A stretch of DNA of 64,000 nt from NCBI RefSeq assembly GCF_901709675.1, contig NC_051087.1, positions 12,711,384 through 12,775,383 on the forward strand, read 5' to 3'. Positions 13,201 through 23,179 of the stretch are shown here, piece by piece (position 1 is the first letter of the stretch; the number at the start of each line of letters is the position of its first letter). A model generated the notes under the pieces. It worked only from the letters and a program-made list of their open reading frames with translations, had not been told where the DNA came from and ran no database searches. Both the position numbers and the translations under genes were made by a program. Origin of the DNA: Syngnathus acus (Eukaryota > Chordata > Actinopteri > Syngnathiformes > Syngnathidae).

Positions 13201-16200
13201 TCCACATCCACCACCAGATGTGCGTAAGGACCTTCTTGGTCATTTCCCAATGAAGATGAAGAAGAGAGGGCGCTGCAGACACTGCCCTACAGGATACACC
13301 AACACACAGTGCTACAAGTGTGATGTCCATTTTTGCTTCAAAGACGACAGGAACTGTTTCTGGGATTATCACTGCTAATGAAAGAAGAAGTGGCTTGATA
13401 TTTGAAGTAGTGTTAGCCTTGATTCTGCATGCACCTAGTATAGTGAGCGTGACTTACAAGCCAGTGTATCTAGCCTGCTTGCATTGCACATGTAATCTTG
13501 TTTTTATTTTGATTTATAAAGAATAAAACTACAAAAAATATGATAAATGTTGTCATTATTCAGGTTACATACTGTGTAAATGAACTTCGCTGTCTAACAT
13601 AGGAGCAAATAAGTTTACCTTGACTAGACAATGAGTAGGACCACACAAGGCCGACAGGAAATTCTGCTACCCATACCACCCAACGTTGTAACGTTACGTG
13701 TCCATAAAACCTTACCAAAACATGACAAGTTTGCAAACACTACATTACGGTGCCCAATGGGCTCTAACAACACTATATGAAATGTTTCTTTTTTTTTTTT
13801 ACATGTTTTACTACGTCTGGGTCTTACTTAAGATAGAGACCAGCATGACATCACAATTCCTTCTCTCCTGTTAGGTCTATCAGCTGTGGCATTTGGAGAA
13901 TGAGATAATGGCAGCTAACGTGGAAAGTAAAGTGATCGATGAGAAACTGAAAAACTTGGCCCGATCTCAGAGGGAGCTCGAGGAGGAAATCACAAAATAC
14001 AACAAGGTGGTCGCATCTAATCAGGCTGACAGTTCTTCCATTGATGCACTTGTCACACAGAAAGAAACCGCTATTGCTAACTACAACAAAAAAAAGGATC
14101 TCATCGCAGCTCGCACTGGGGTAAGGATTCCTTGATCTGGCTCATCACACCATTTTATTTAGCCCGAGAAAGCAAATAATGTCGTGCTGTTTCTTACTAA
14201 ATGGATCTGTTACATTTTAAATTTTTGCAGAAAATCTGTACCAAATTTGCAAATTTTCTTCACTTTTAGCAGACATAACAAACATTTTAAGGCAATCCCT
14301 TCTTCATAAATAGAAATGGATTAAACTACAATTGTATAATGAAATGTACTTCTCATTACAAATCGGCTGTACACAATCAGGCTTTTGTTGCCGATCATGA
14401 TCAGCAGGTATTTAAAAAAAACATTGACAGGTCAACAATTCAACTAAAAGGTGGACCAATCTAATCTATTTAAAGTTTTAAACACCTTTTCCTGGGTGAA
14501 TGGGACTGGCCTAAATCACAACTAGCCCAAATTTGCGTAAACTTGATGCCCATTGAAATGTATTGGGGGGAAAAAAAAAATTTTAATCCTAAAAAATATC
14601 CCCAAAACACTGATAAACACTCAATACACAGAACAGCAGAATGGGAGGAAAATTAATATTTTGGAAATAAATTGTGTGTGGGAGGGATATTTCTGTAGAA
14701 ACCTTGGATTATTAAGTAAGGCAACACATTACAACCCTGAGATTGTGTGTGCTGTAATGTCTTATTTTGCGGATGACGTCATTAATCGATTAACAAATGA
14801 TGACATTACAAACGATCACCAATTTTGCATAAATGCAGAACATCTGGCGATCCAATTTAGCCTATCAGATCTGTGTCAAGTCTAATTTCAAATACAGTTT
14901 GTTGAGAAAAAAAAACATAGAAAGTATGTAGTCGGTAATGTCAAGAGTATGAATATAATAGGGAATACACATTTTATTTATTGACACCTTTAGAATGTGT
15001 CTTTGAGAATCAAAATTTTAAATGTGCGTGTACCTGTTTTGCCAGCATGAAGACCTCAGTCCTCTGCAAATCAAAGTTGAGGCAATCAAGACTGAATCTG
15101 AGGAATTGTCAGAAAAAATCAAGACTGATCAGCAACTGTGGCTGAAGCATCAGGGAACACTTGTTGGATTGGCGCTAGAGATTCAGGCTCACAACAAGGA
15201 ATACAACAAACTTCAGACAAAGTACACTGTGATGTGTCAGAAGAAGATTTATCTGGAGCGTACGTTACGTATTTTATGACACATTTTTACAAATAAGATC
15301 AGATTTACCATTTGTAAAAATGTAATTCTTATCATGCTGACTTGAACCCCACCAGGTCAGATTGAAGTCATGTACCGTGACGAGAATGAGGTGGAGAAAA
15401 ACAATAAGATGCTTCAAAGAGACTTGCTGAAGCTCAACACACTTCTGAGCAAGAACACCCAGTTGGGCCATGCTGTCGAGCAGGAGAACGCTATGATAGA
15501 GTCCGACTTCCTTCACCAACTCAAGGCATACCCTTTCTGTTTGACACATCAACGTTCTTGTTCTCGTTCGAATGGTAACGCTAAATGTTAATGATCTGCA
15601 ATATTATGTGATTAGGAGGCAGAACGGGAGTCTATTGCAATGGAATTGAAACTGGAGAAGACCCAGGGGGAAAAAGAGAAACTTCTCAGCAGTTTGCTGG
15701 AGGCTGAGTCAGTTGTTTGCTCAATATCAATTCACTTATCTTTCATATTAAAAACATCTCTGGAACTAATGCAGTATTCACTAACATCCGTCTGTGTTTT
15801 ATGACAGGCGACAGATCATGCTGTGGGAAAAGAAGACTCACCTTATGAAAGAGACACGCTTAGTAGTGGAGGAGAGTCATGGAGAAATCCAGATAATGAA
15901 GGAAGACGTTCACCGTATGGAGGTACTGTGCATGTACTGGTTCAATGTGTGAAAAAATGTGAGTGTTGATCATTACATTATAAGAGTGATGTCCTCCATA
16001 ATCTAGTGCAGTGGTTCCCAAACTTTTGCAGGCTGGCGCCCCCTTTGGCTCCCCAGTGAATTCCTAGCGCCCCCCCCCCCCCCCCCAAGGCACATATGGA
16101 AACAAACACCTCTTTCTTGATATTTGGTTTGCTGCAATTTGAAAAGAGAAAGGTTAAACACAAATGTGTATTTCACAAATAAAACCCAATTTAGTATTTA

Positions 16201-19109
16201 GTAAACCAATTTATTTTTTAGCAGTTTTAACTGTTTCAGCAACATAGAATCGTAAATAAACATTCCACCAGTAACCTTCATTGTCTCACACGTAATATTA
16301 ATGGGATGGATGTGCTTGGTGCAGGGACATAAGCTTCTCAACATCAGGCTGGAACTCACTAAGAAGAAGTCGTAGATCCCCGCGGTCAGTAATTTTCAGT
16401 CGGTTTCTTTGCTTGGAAAGAAGCAAGGTGACTGCACTGAAGCCCCGTTCTACTAAATATGATGTTGGGAAGGCAATGAAGTACATCTTGACCTTGTTCC
16501 ACAGCACTTGATAGCAGTCAGAGATTTTTTTTTGTAACCAAAAACTGGCTGGGCCAGAGCGGCGTGTTGTGTACAAATCGACTGCCGCCCCCCTACCGCC
16601 CCTTTCTTCCTCACCGCGCCCCCAGATCTTTCCACCGCCCCCAGGGGGGCGGTACCGCCCACTTTGGGAACCACTGATCTAGTGCAATACAATGATGGCA
16701 TAATTGTCCTCATCTAGAAAATATTCAATGATCATATAATCTTAATTCAAGGTGGCTCTAGGTAAAATGAGAGCAAGCTGTTTAATCTCTCAGAAGTGGC
16801 CAGTCAGTAGTGGTGGTTTTGAGGGGGGGGGCCTAGACCCAAGCCCCCAATGTGGCTCCCCACCATCCTGTTGCGATTGAGGCCATATGTGTCAAACTCA
16901 AGGCCCGGGGGACAGATACGGCCCGCTACATCATTTTATGTGGCCCCCAAAAAAAAATTGTGCATCAGTTTCAAGTGTCAATACTAAAATTACAAAATGT
17001 CTTCACTATTAAAGAAACACAGATATTGCTAGAATTTTTTTACCATTGATCTTTTAAAAATATTTGAACAGTTTTAGTCTCCAGTTTCAAACCTATTTAG
17101 TCATCAGTTTGTTGTGTAGCTTATACTCTATATAATAAAAGGCGTTGATAATAATAATAAATATTAATAAATATTGGCCCTCCAAAGGAAACTATGACTA
17201 AAATGCGGCCCGCGACAAAAATGAGTTTGAGACCCCTGATCTAGGCAATGCTGCAGTAAGACATGTGCTCATGTGCACACTCACCACATAATGAAAACGA
17301 GCATGTAGTGCATATATGTATGTACGTCACAACACACCTGGCCCATACATGCGCATATCGGCCATATTGTGCCCAAACATTGACCTTCTATCACGTTAAT
17401 TGCTGAAGAAATTATTCAGCTCCAAAGGGACTGTTTTCATATGTGAGGAGAATTTCCTTATGCTCATGGCGGCGAGGGTTTGAAAGCGGCAATGACAAAT
17501 AATTTCATTAGATTTTTAATCATTTGCTTTTATTTGATCAATGACCATCAAAATCCATTGAAATGACTTGCCAGCACGTGTGGGCCATGGTTGCTCAGCA
17601 ATGACGGATCAACACTCAATCTTAGCATAGTCTCCCATTGTTAAGAAAGGCCTCGAGATACCCATGCAATTTGTAACAACATATCTTGCAAGCAGTCCTC
17701 CTACTTTGTTGCGGAAATGGTAAGAGTGGTACCTGCCGCACATTTCTTAACGTATCTCTGTAAGTCACACTTATTTGCCGGAAATATTTATTATTAAGTT
17801 TTTGTTTTGTATGTGGAATTAATGATTTTGCTTGTTTTGTTCTTTGAACACAGTGGTTTTAGTAACGTATGCTTCATTTTATAGTGATAAAATATATACC
17901 ACGGTACTGTATGTTTTGACTTTGAAAATAAATTGCATTTCTCCAATTAAAAATGCTTTGTTTTGGTGTTTCATTTCATTGTAAATGTCTGCATCTGTGT
18001 CAACAAAATGTGTTCTTTTATGTACTTAACAGCGGCAGCTCAACCAGCTGATGAAGCAGCGGGAGCAGCTCGTGAGGGAGAGTGTCGCGGCCGTGGAAAA
18101 GAGAGGAAACATCATCGAGCGCAATGATGCCCTGACCGGAAGCGCTAAAAAGCAAATCACAAAGGGCGAGCTAAATCTCATCAATGATGGCTTGCGGCGC
18201 AAAATAAAAGAAGCGCAAAAGGTTGTCTGTTTGCATGATTTAGGTTATCTTTGTTTTTGTTTTGTTGTTCTTGTGTTGTTTGTTACCTGACATTACCTGA
18301 TGTTTTTAAGATGGTCAAAGAGTGGGACCAGGAGATTAAAGAACTGCAGGAGAGCTGGGTGAATCTGAACAACATTGTCGCACATCACAAACAGCAACTG
18401 ATGGACCTGTCTGGCATCAGTGGTGTCCTTGAGGCTGATCTTGCAAAAATTCAGGATGCCAAAAGCAGGGTATGATGCAACAAACAACTTTTTTCATTTT
18501 TTTTCATATATTTTCCTCTTTTAACATAGTCAGGTTCAACCTGAGACTCAGGTTCAATAGCCAGACAGCTAATCTCAACAAAAAGCGTTGTTGCAAATGA
18601 GCAATGTTTCCTAGCTGTGAAAATATCTGTGGTGTGCTATGTGAAATTCATTAGTCTAAAGATTATTGACTGCAAATAATAATTATCTTCCACAAGATGG
18701 CAGAAGCTACAAATACACCGTGTGCCTTGGTTAAATGAATGTTGGGAAATGTATATATTTTTTCCCCAGCAGGACATCAGCTTGAACCATCTATTCTCAC
18801 CAAAACCACCATATTCACATAGTTTCTTTTCTACCTCCTCTCTAGGACCAAGCTCATCTGATGGAATTTCAGAGCAAGGCCAAGAAACTCCAAGAGGTGA
18901 CAGATGGAAAGTATCGACCATCATCCTCATCTGGATCGGTGGAAGCAGCTACGCGGAGCCTAAAGGAACGTTTGCTCGCTGTCAGCGCCGTTATAGGACG
19001 TGTGTGTGAGGAGCTTCCTGATCACCGAGCAGCTCTCAGTATGTTGTTACTGCCATTGGCAGCAGGCACACACAGTCACCTGGAGAAGGAAGCAACAACA
19101 TGTGAGTGA
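4270..19109 (+). CDS. ccdc40: Coiled-coil domain-containing protein 40 (axonemal ruler subunit)
   Basis: CCDC40 and CCDC39 form the 96-nm molecular ruler of motile cilia that positions inner dynein arms and the nexin-dynein complex; loss causes ciliary dyskinesia. I reconstruct 18 coding exons: 4270-4398, 4486-4573, 4788-4909, 5214-5297, 5427-5646, 7649-7806, 7878-8000, 9246-9367, 9563-9806, 9884-10066, 13875-14120, 15046-15259, 15356-15525, 15616-15707, 15808-15922, 18033-18221, 18311-18469, 18846-19109. All phases agree, giving 2,922 bp or about 973 residues (human about 1,142, with a longer N-terminus). An acidic N-terminus is followed by almost continuous coiled coil. Recognisable family blocks are HPLVAKKQAALKKQL, LLQQWNKSLVDLKRRDE, RQIMLWEKK and the C-terminal VSAVIGRVCEELP. 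The exon ending at 15525 uses a GC donor. No lesion is seen, so it should be functional. Identity is firm; exon edges are read by eye. Confidence 0.93.
5913..6760 (+). mobile_element. Tc1/mariner-like element with long terminal inverted repeats
   Basis: Inverted repeats of roughly 200 bp bracket this ccdc40-intron insert. For example GTTCTGTCACTTATCCATG near 5930 returns as its complement near 6725-6743. Between them (about 6170-6460) is a transposase remnant on the plus strand: QQDGAPSH, then VQDWPAQS and a shortened IEHVWG-like segment. These are the DDE-region motifs of Tc1-like transposases. In-frame stops and a small deletion at the catalytic region make it inactive. Confidence 0.75.
8106..8431 (+). 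mobile_element. hAT MITE, family A copy 1
   Basis: Termini CAGGGGTGTCAAACTCA and TGAGTTTGACACCTGTG are inverted repeats (2 mismatches in 17), flanked by a perfect 8-bp duplication CTGTATAC (8098-8105, 8432-8439), the hAT signature. No coding capacity. Related copies lie at 16884-17238 and 39351-39604. Confidence 0.85.
8440..9177 (+). mobile_element. hAT MITE, family B, 3' end lost
   Basis: It starts with TAGGGGTGTAA immediately after the target duplication of the neighbouring MITE and is rich in ATCGATA/CGATAT motifs. It is the inverted-orientation relative of the complete copy at 48370-49128, but its right terminus is missing, ending in TCGATACACATCGATGA next to a GTGC microsatellite. An apparent 114-codon frame inside is shared non-coding repeat sequence. 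Confidence 0.8.
9186..9235. repeat. (GTGC)n/(GT)n microsatellite
   Basis: A short run of GTGC units passes into GT units, 10 bases before the acceptor of the ccdc40 exon at 9246, so it forms part of the pyrimidine/GT-rich intron end. Confidence 0.8.
10072..10315 (+). mobile_element. mariner-type MITE at a splice donor
   Basis: The right end reads ...CTTATATTCGGGCCGATACGG followed by TA. The left end TTTTATTGGCGTGAATATAAG is its diverged inverted complement, preceded by TA at 10070-10071. TA duplication and AAGACG/CGTCTTAT subterminal motifs fit a Tc1/mariner-derived MITE. The element begins six bases into the ccdc40 intron. Confidence 0.65.
10320..11100. other. ccdc40 intron sequence, nothing recognised
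   Basis: AT-rich intronic DNA between the mariner MITE and the piggyBac remnant. No coding frame, repeat terminus or RNA gene can be supported. Confidence 0.5.
11617..13379 (+). pseudogene. piggyBac-type transposase, inactivated
   Basis: A PGBD-like transposase lies in a ccdc40 intron in the same orientation. In order: an N-terminal SVQDVIDAV segment and acidic stretch, an EIEKMLGMYLKMGLV block, the catalytic core, and a C-terminal cysteine-rich finger (CRHCPTGYTNTQCYKC) at about 13270-13378. All three catalytic aspartates are readable: DEMMIPFKGR (codon 12373), YADNFFTSVPL (12619) and YMGGVDLLD (12958). It cannot be active: stops occur at 11914, 12331 and 12969, and frame changes occur near 12000-12090 and 13150-13270. 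The best intact stretch is 12346-12971. The family is firm. I could not identify paired inverted repeats at TTAA sites, so the element's outer edges are open. Confidence 0.9.
13545..13870. other. intron sequence after piggyBac, nothing recognised
   Basis: Probably partly the 3' non-coding end of the piggyBac copy, but no terminal repeat could be paired. It ends in the CTCCTGTTAG acceptor of the ccdc40 exon at 13875. Confidence 0.4.
14121..15045. other. ccdc40 intron sequence, nothing recognised
   Basis: AT-rich intron. A 110-codon frame at 14553-14885 has no recognisable motif and no splice context; I regard it as chance. Confidence 0.5.
16009..16676 (-). mobile_element. hAT element, internally deleted, with transposase C-terminus
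   Basis: Termini CAGTGGTTCCCAAAC and TTTGGGAACCACTG lie inside a perfect 8-bp duplication ATCTAGTG (16001-16008, 16677-16684). On the minus strand (16298-16480) the hAT C-terminal dimerisation segment survives: FPTSYLVERGFSAV and RGDLRLLLSEF, resembling ZBED5-like transposases. The rest of the transposase is deleted. A poly-C run lies near the left end. It sits in a ccdc40 intron. Confidence 0.88.
16884..17238 (-). mobile_element. hAT MITE, family A copy 2
   Basis: Inverted relative to the copy at 8106. GTGTCAAACTCAAGGCCCG at the left and GAGTTTGAGACCCCTG at the right flank an AT-rich centre. The flanks ATTGAGGC and ATCTAGGC could be a decayed 8-bp duplication. Confidence 0.75.
17239..18032. 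other. ccdc40 intron sequence, nothing recognised
   Basis: Ordinary intronic sequence between the MITE and the exon at 18033. No frame, repeat or structured element stood out. Confidence 0.45.
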
Positions 19110-19879
19110 GATGCAAAGTACAGGAGATATACAGGCTGCATTTTTCAGGTGCATAATGTCAGTTCCGGGAAGACCCATCCACACATGGTTTCCAAATTCT
19201 AGTATGACAACTTGCAGGCTGGATCTTTTGATATCTTCTAAGGTTCCTCCTTACGTAGCCTTCATGAATGCATAAACTGTGAAGAATTTGGACAGGCTTG
19301 ATGTGTATTTGAACACCAAGTGGGGTCGAGTCATGCCGGAAAGTGACATGCTGCAGAAACTGCGGCCTTCGGAAGATCCAGCCTGTGAATTTGGACACTG
19401 GGAGAGAGAAAACTTTAAAATTTGCAGTTTCAGAAATATGTTATTGAAAAGGGTGAGGTATCTTTGGCACAAAGGCAGAAAACATCTTGGACTGGACTGG
19501 TGACAGTCACGGGGCACATAAAGAGGGCAACTGTCAAATGGAGATCCTCCCAGCATCTTTTCTCTTGCGTGCTCAAGAGGAAGTACCAAGAACTTGTGCA
19601 TCTTGAAAATGAAACTCATAACGTTTTGATTCAATTAACCGCTTTCATGCTCCGTTGATGAAACCTGCGTGACCGAACAGTCGCTGACATGTGCTGGCGA
19701 CTTGGAGTGTCTATAAGTTCAGTTTACAACTGCACTCATTCTCAGTGTGGTCATGGAAAGCTCGATTTTGAATTATATATTGTAATTTGACAAATGCCGA
19801 TTGTGCGGCAGGAAGCGTTGCTAAGTAACAATTAGCTTCCAGCATGGAACAGCTGCTATAATATAGAACAAGTCGAGGG
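19110..19879. other. ccdc40 3' flank, no gene recognised
   Basis: Downstream of the ccdc40 stop. It has overlapping short frames on both strands but no family motif; it may be 3' UTR or decayed transposon. A second X-box-like site, GTTGCTAAGTAAC, lies at 19817-19829. Confidence 0.4.
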
Positions 19880-20318
19880 ATTTGCGCCACCCTGTGGCTA
19901 CTTCATCAGTCACAAAATCAAGCTCCTCCCATGGCCATCTCAATCTCCAGACCTCAACCCCATTGAAAGCCCGTCAAGTGAGCTCAAGAGTTTAATGTAG
20001 AACCGGGTCGCTGGATGATTTGGAGAATGAGGAATGATTGAGATCCGTTTTTCTGTGTTGTCCCATCTTGTGAGACATTACAGGAAATTAGGTGCTCTTT
20101 TGTCAGCAAATGGGGGTTGTAAAATGTATTAACATCAGGGATACTTAGAATTGTGGCACACTTGATTTAAGAATTATTTATCAATTCAATTTTTTTTCAC
20201 ACTGAATAAATGCCTTTGAATTAAAGGTTGGATTGTCCACTTTTTTCAAATTTAGTCACATAAAATTTTATAGAAGATGAATAGCCAGGAGTGACAATAA
20301 TTCTGGAAGGCAGTGTAT
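19880..20318 (+). mobile_element. Tc1-like transposon fossil
   Basis: The motif LLPWPSQSPDLNPIE, which carries the terminal catalytic glutamate region of Tc1 transposases, is readable at about 19920-19967. It is followed by a stop (TAG at 19998) and a decayed C-terminus. A plausible 3' terminus with TGACAATAATTCTGGAAGG and CAGTGTA is near 20291-20317. The rest of the transposase is missing or unrecognisable. Confidence 0.7.
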
Positions 20319-20365
20319 GTCATCACATCGATCAGCTCTAACTGCAGCTTAAATTTTGATCACTA

Positions 20366-20368
<3 letters not shown>

Positions 20369-20397
<29 letters not shown>

Positions 20398-20409
20398 CGA
20401 TTGATTGAC
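20369..20409. repeat. (TTGA)n microsatellite
   Basis: About ten TTGA units with one ATCG interruption. Confidence 0.9.
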
Positions 20410-22062
20410 AACTTTTATTCCGAACATTCAAATACACAAACAATATCCCGTTTGCTATCAGTCAAAATCCCGTCATAGAACCAAATGAAATTGGGGAAAC
20501 AAAATAAACAGAGAATAAAAGAGAGAAAAATTATTCAATACAATACAATCTAATACAATTATTCTAAATTGTAAGATACTTTAGTGCAGTTGTTGCAGTA
20601 TTACCTTAGTGCAGTTGTCCCGCAAGCCCCTCAGATGGAGGAAAAATGTATTTTGGAGGCTGCAACATATTATTTTAATAACAGATAATCTGTCAATTAT
20701 TTTGTCCTAGTCAGTGAATCGGATACACAAAATATGTCTCAATTTCCACTCCTATATTAAAAAAAACCCATTTCAAATCGACAGTGCAGAAAATGGACAA
20801 TCATAATGATTCAGTCCCTAGCTTCGTCAAGAATACTGTTGAAAATCTGATATCTTGATGATTTTGACAATTTTAAATTAAAAGCAGTATCTAAATGATT
20901 AGTCAATGACCAAAAATAAATATCGATTGATTTGATAATCAATTAGTCGTGGATTAATCATTCCAGTCTTATTTGTTATATTTTCTTTCAGCAAACCATA
21001 TACTTTCCTGACTGAAAAGATTGGGATGGATAAAAAAGATGGACTAATGTAAATTTATTTTGTCACTATCTTATAACTGAGGAAAAAGACAGTGGCTAGT
21101 ACGAGAGGCAGAACATGGTATTAGCACTACAAATCCATTGTGTGCTGTCAAAGTTGCTTCAGAGGGGCTTATTTTGGACACAAAGGACAGAACTCACTGG
21201 AGGCGCACATAAAACCTCTCAGCCGCTTAATCCCTCACTGAAGAAATGTTGTAATAAAAATTACATATATATAATAAAAATAATAATATAATATCCAAGA
21301 AGAGTGCAGTACAGAATATCAAACAGAACACGCTATGCATGTTCAAAATAGATTACAATAAATAAAAACACATCAATTAATGGGTGAAAATAGTCCAAAT
21401 CAGTGCTTACTGCATTGCTTCCCAACAATTTCGAATGCCACTTTGGAAGCCCAAAAAAATGCACCAATCTGCACAACCCATAAGTGGCTCATTAATAATG
21501 TAAGGGAAAACAGACAATCGTTCCAATTTATTTGTAACTTGCTCAAAGATATACAAAAGCATTTTTGATGCGCACAAATTAATCCGACGTTTTAGTAAAT
21601 AAAACAAAACCTAGTCCTTCTAGCGCTAGCTTCTACATCAGCCCAAGATAAGTTTCTCTCCAACAGTCCCGCAGGAGCATTGGCACCATGAATGTAACTC
21701 CTGCCTGTTGTAGTACAATCAAATGTCAATAATTAAAGTCAAATTTTCATAGTTTTCCACGGGACTGCTCCGCTACAGTAATTCTTTTTCACCATCATCA
21801 ACAGCAATATTTTAATTCTTGTCTGCATTTGAAATAATATTAAGTATTTTCGATCATAGTTTGTGATACATTTATGTCTCCCAGTAAATTTTAAACATGG
21901 GCAATTATAATCACTTATAGGTACGTTAATTACAACGATATTTTTTTTTAAACATATCGTTAGTCAGAGATGCAAGTAAACATTTCTAGAATATGATTCT
22001 GAATCTGCCCTTGTGAAATGATACTTGTCCATTGGAATCTATGGAGATGTCCGAGTGCCGTT
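20410..22062. other. spacer between ccdc40 and ribc2-like gene
   Basis: AT-rich intergenic DNA, the likely 3' flank of both converging genes. A short hairpin AACGATAT...ATATCGTT occurs at 21934-21961 around a T9-10 run. No gene is supported. Confidence 0.45.
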
Positions 22063-23079
22063 TCAGCGACTGCAGGTGTTAAATTTGGCGAAGAAGCTTT
22101 CATCGATGCGTCCTGTTTTAATGTCAGGTCTATTGCGCCTGTCATATTCAGCAGTGGTGGTGTTGTTATAGTCCAGCTCCTGCCGTTGCGCCTTCTTCAG
22201 TCGCTCCTGCTGCCTCTCTATGATCATAGCCGTACGTGTCGTGTTGGAGCACCAACGGTCGTATTGTTGCTTCTCTTTGGTCCCCTCCAATTTTGTCATC
22301 ATTTTCTCCTCAACTTGAAGGTTCCAGAACTTTTTCATTTGCTCAGAGCTCTCGGGACGTGGCCTTCTATCAAAGGCGTGCAACATACCAGGAACCCCCA
22401 CCTGACTCGGCCGTATCTCTCTGAAGTCATCTCTGAGTTCCCGTTCATACCGTTGCCTCTCTTCAGCCAATGCCTGATTGAACTCGTTCAGTTCAACTGC
22501 ATTTTTTTTCCTTCTCTCTAACACGGCGTTTTCCAGTCCCTGAGCGACATTGTCTATATGTACTCTGAATTTGTCATCGTTCAACCTTTCATTATTTTGT
22601 CTTTCTTTCTCTCTGGCTAGCTCTATTTGTTGCTGGAGCAGCCACTCCCTCAGCTGCTCTTTCTGCCTGCATACTCGGTTTTCGCTGTTTGGGTCCTCGC
22701 CTGCCATTCCCGGAGGCATCATGTTTTCAAGTGGCTCCTCAGACTCATCCCGGTTCAATTTCTCCTGAATGGCACGCGCATATTGTTCCTGAAAATTGCT
22801 CTTCTCCGCTTCAGATTTCTCCCTTTCTTCTTTGCGTTGAAGAAGATACGCTTGCTTTCTATCATGAAGGAATTGGGCCTCAAAAGTGTCTTGTTCAAAC
22901 TTTTCTGCATCTTTCCATTTTTTCTTGTCATCCAGCTGCCTGTCAAGGCCTTGCTTGTCAATACCGATGGTTCTCAGTTTGTCGTTAAAAATTCTTTCTT
23001 TTCTTTGTCGCTCATTGTATTTGCGTCTTTCTAAACTTGCCCGTTCAAAGTTAGAGCCACTCCACATTTTGGCTAACAA
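22063..23079 (-). CDS. ribc2: RIB43A-domain protein, RIBC2-like (ciliary microtubule inner protein)
   Basis: RIBC2 lines the lumen of axonemal doublet microtubules at the protofilament ribbon. This 338-residue frame is RIB43A family: the N-terminal RIFNDKLRTIGIDKQ matches RIBC2 better than RIBC1, QLREWLLQQQ matches the conserved mid-protein helix, and it ends FFAKFNTCSR like the family's invariant NTSSR end. Nearly all of it is charged coiled coil. Human RIBC2 is about 382 residues; the shortfall is mainly the EDRREFDL/DPR-containing segment, which I cannot find. The coding region has no introns, although the mammalian gene has several. A splice acceptor (GTGTTTTTCAG) about 90 bases upstream of the ATG (near 23170) suggests a 5' UTR intron. 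There are no stops, so the frame looks under selection. It converges with ccdc40, another cilium gene. Confidence 0.87.
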   Translation of the reverse strand: MLAKMWSGSNFERASLERRKYNERQRKERIFNDKLRTIGIDKQGLDRQLDDKKKWKDAEKFEQDTFEAQFLHDRKQAYLLQRKEEREKSEAEKSNFQEQYARAIQEKLNRDESEEPLENMMPPGMAGEDPNSENRVCRQKEQLREWLLQQQIELAREKERQNNERLNDDKFRVHIDNVAQGLENAVLERRKKNAVELNEFNQALAEERQRYERELRDDFREIRPSQVGVPGMLHAFDRRPRPESSEQMKKFWNLQVEEKMMTKLEGTKEKQQYDRWCSNTTRTAMIIERQQERLKKAQRQELDYNNTTTAEYDRRNRPDIKTGRIDESFFAKFNTCSR

Positions 23080-23179
23080 AGGTGGTTTGTGTTAAAATGA
23101 CCAGCTTGTTCAGAGTGGTTTACAACGCACTGATGTACGGTTCACTTGATTTCTGTTGCGGCTGGTCCTGAAAAACACA

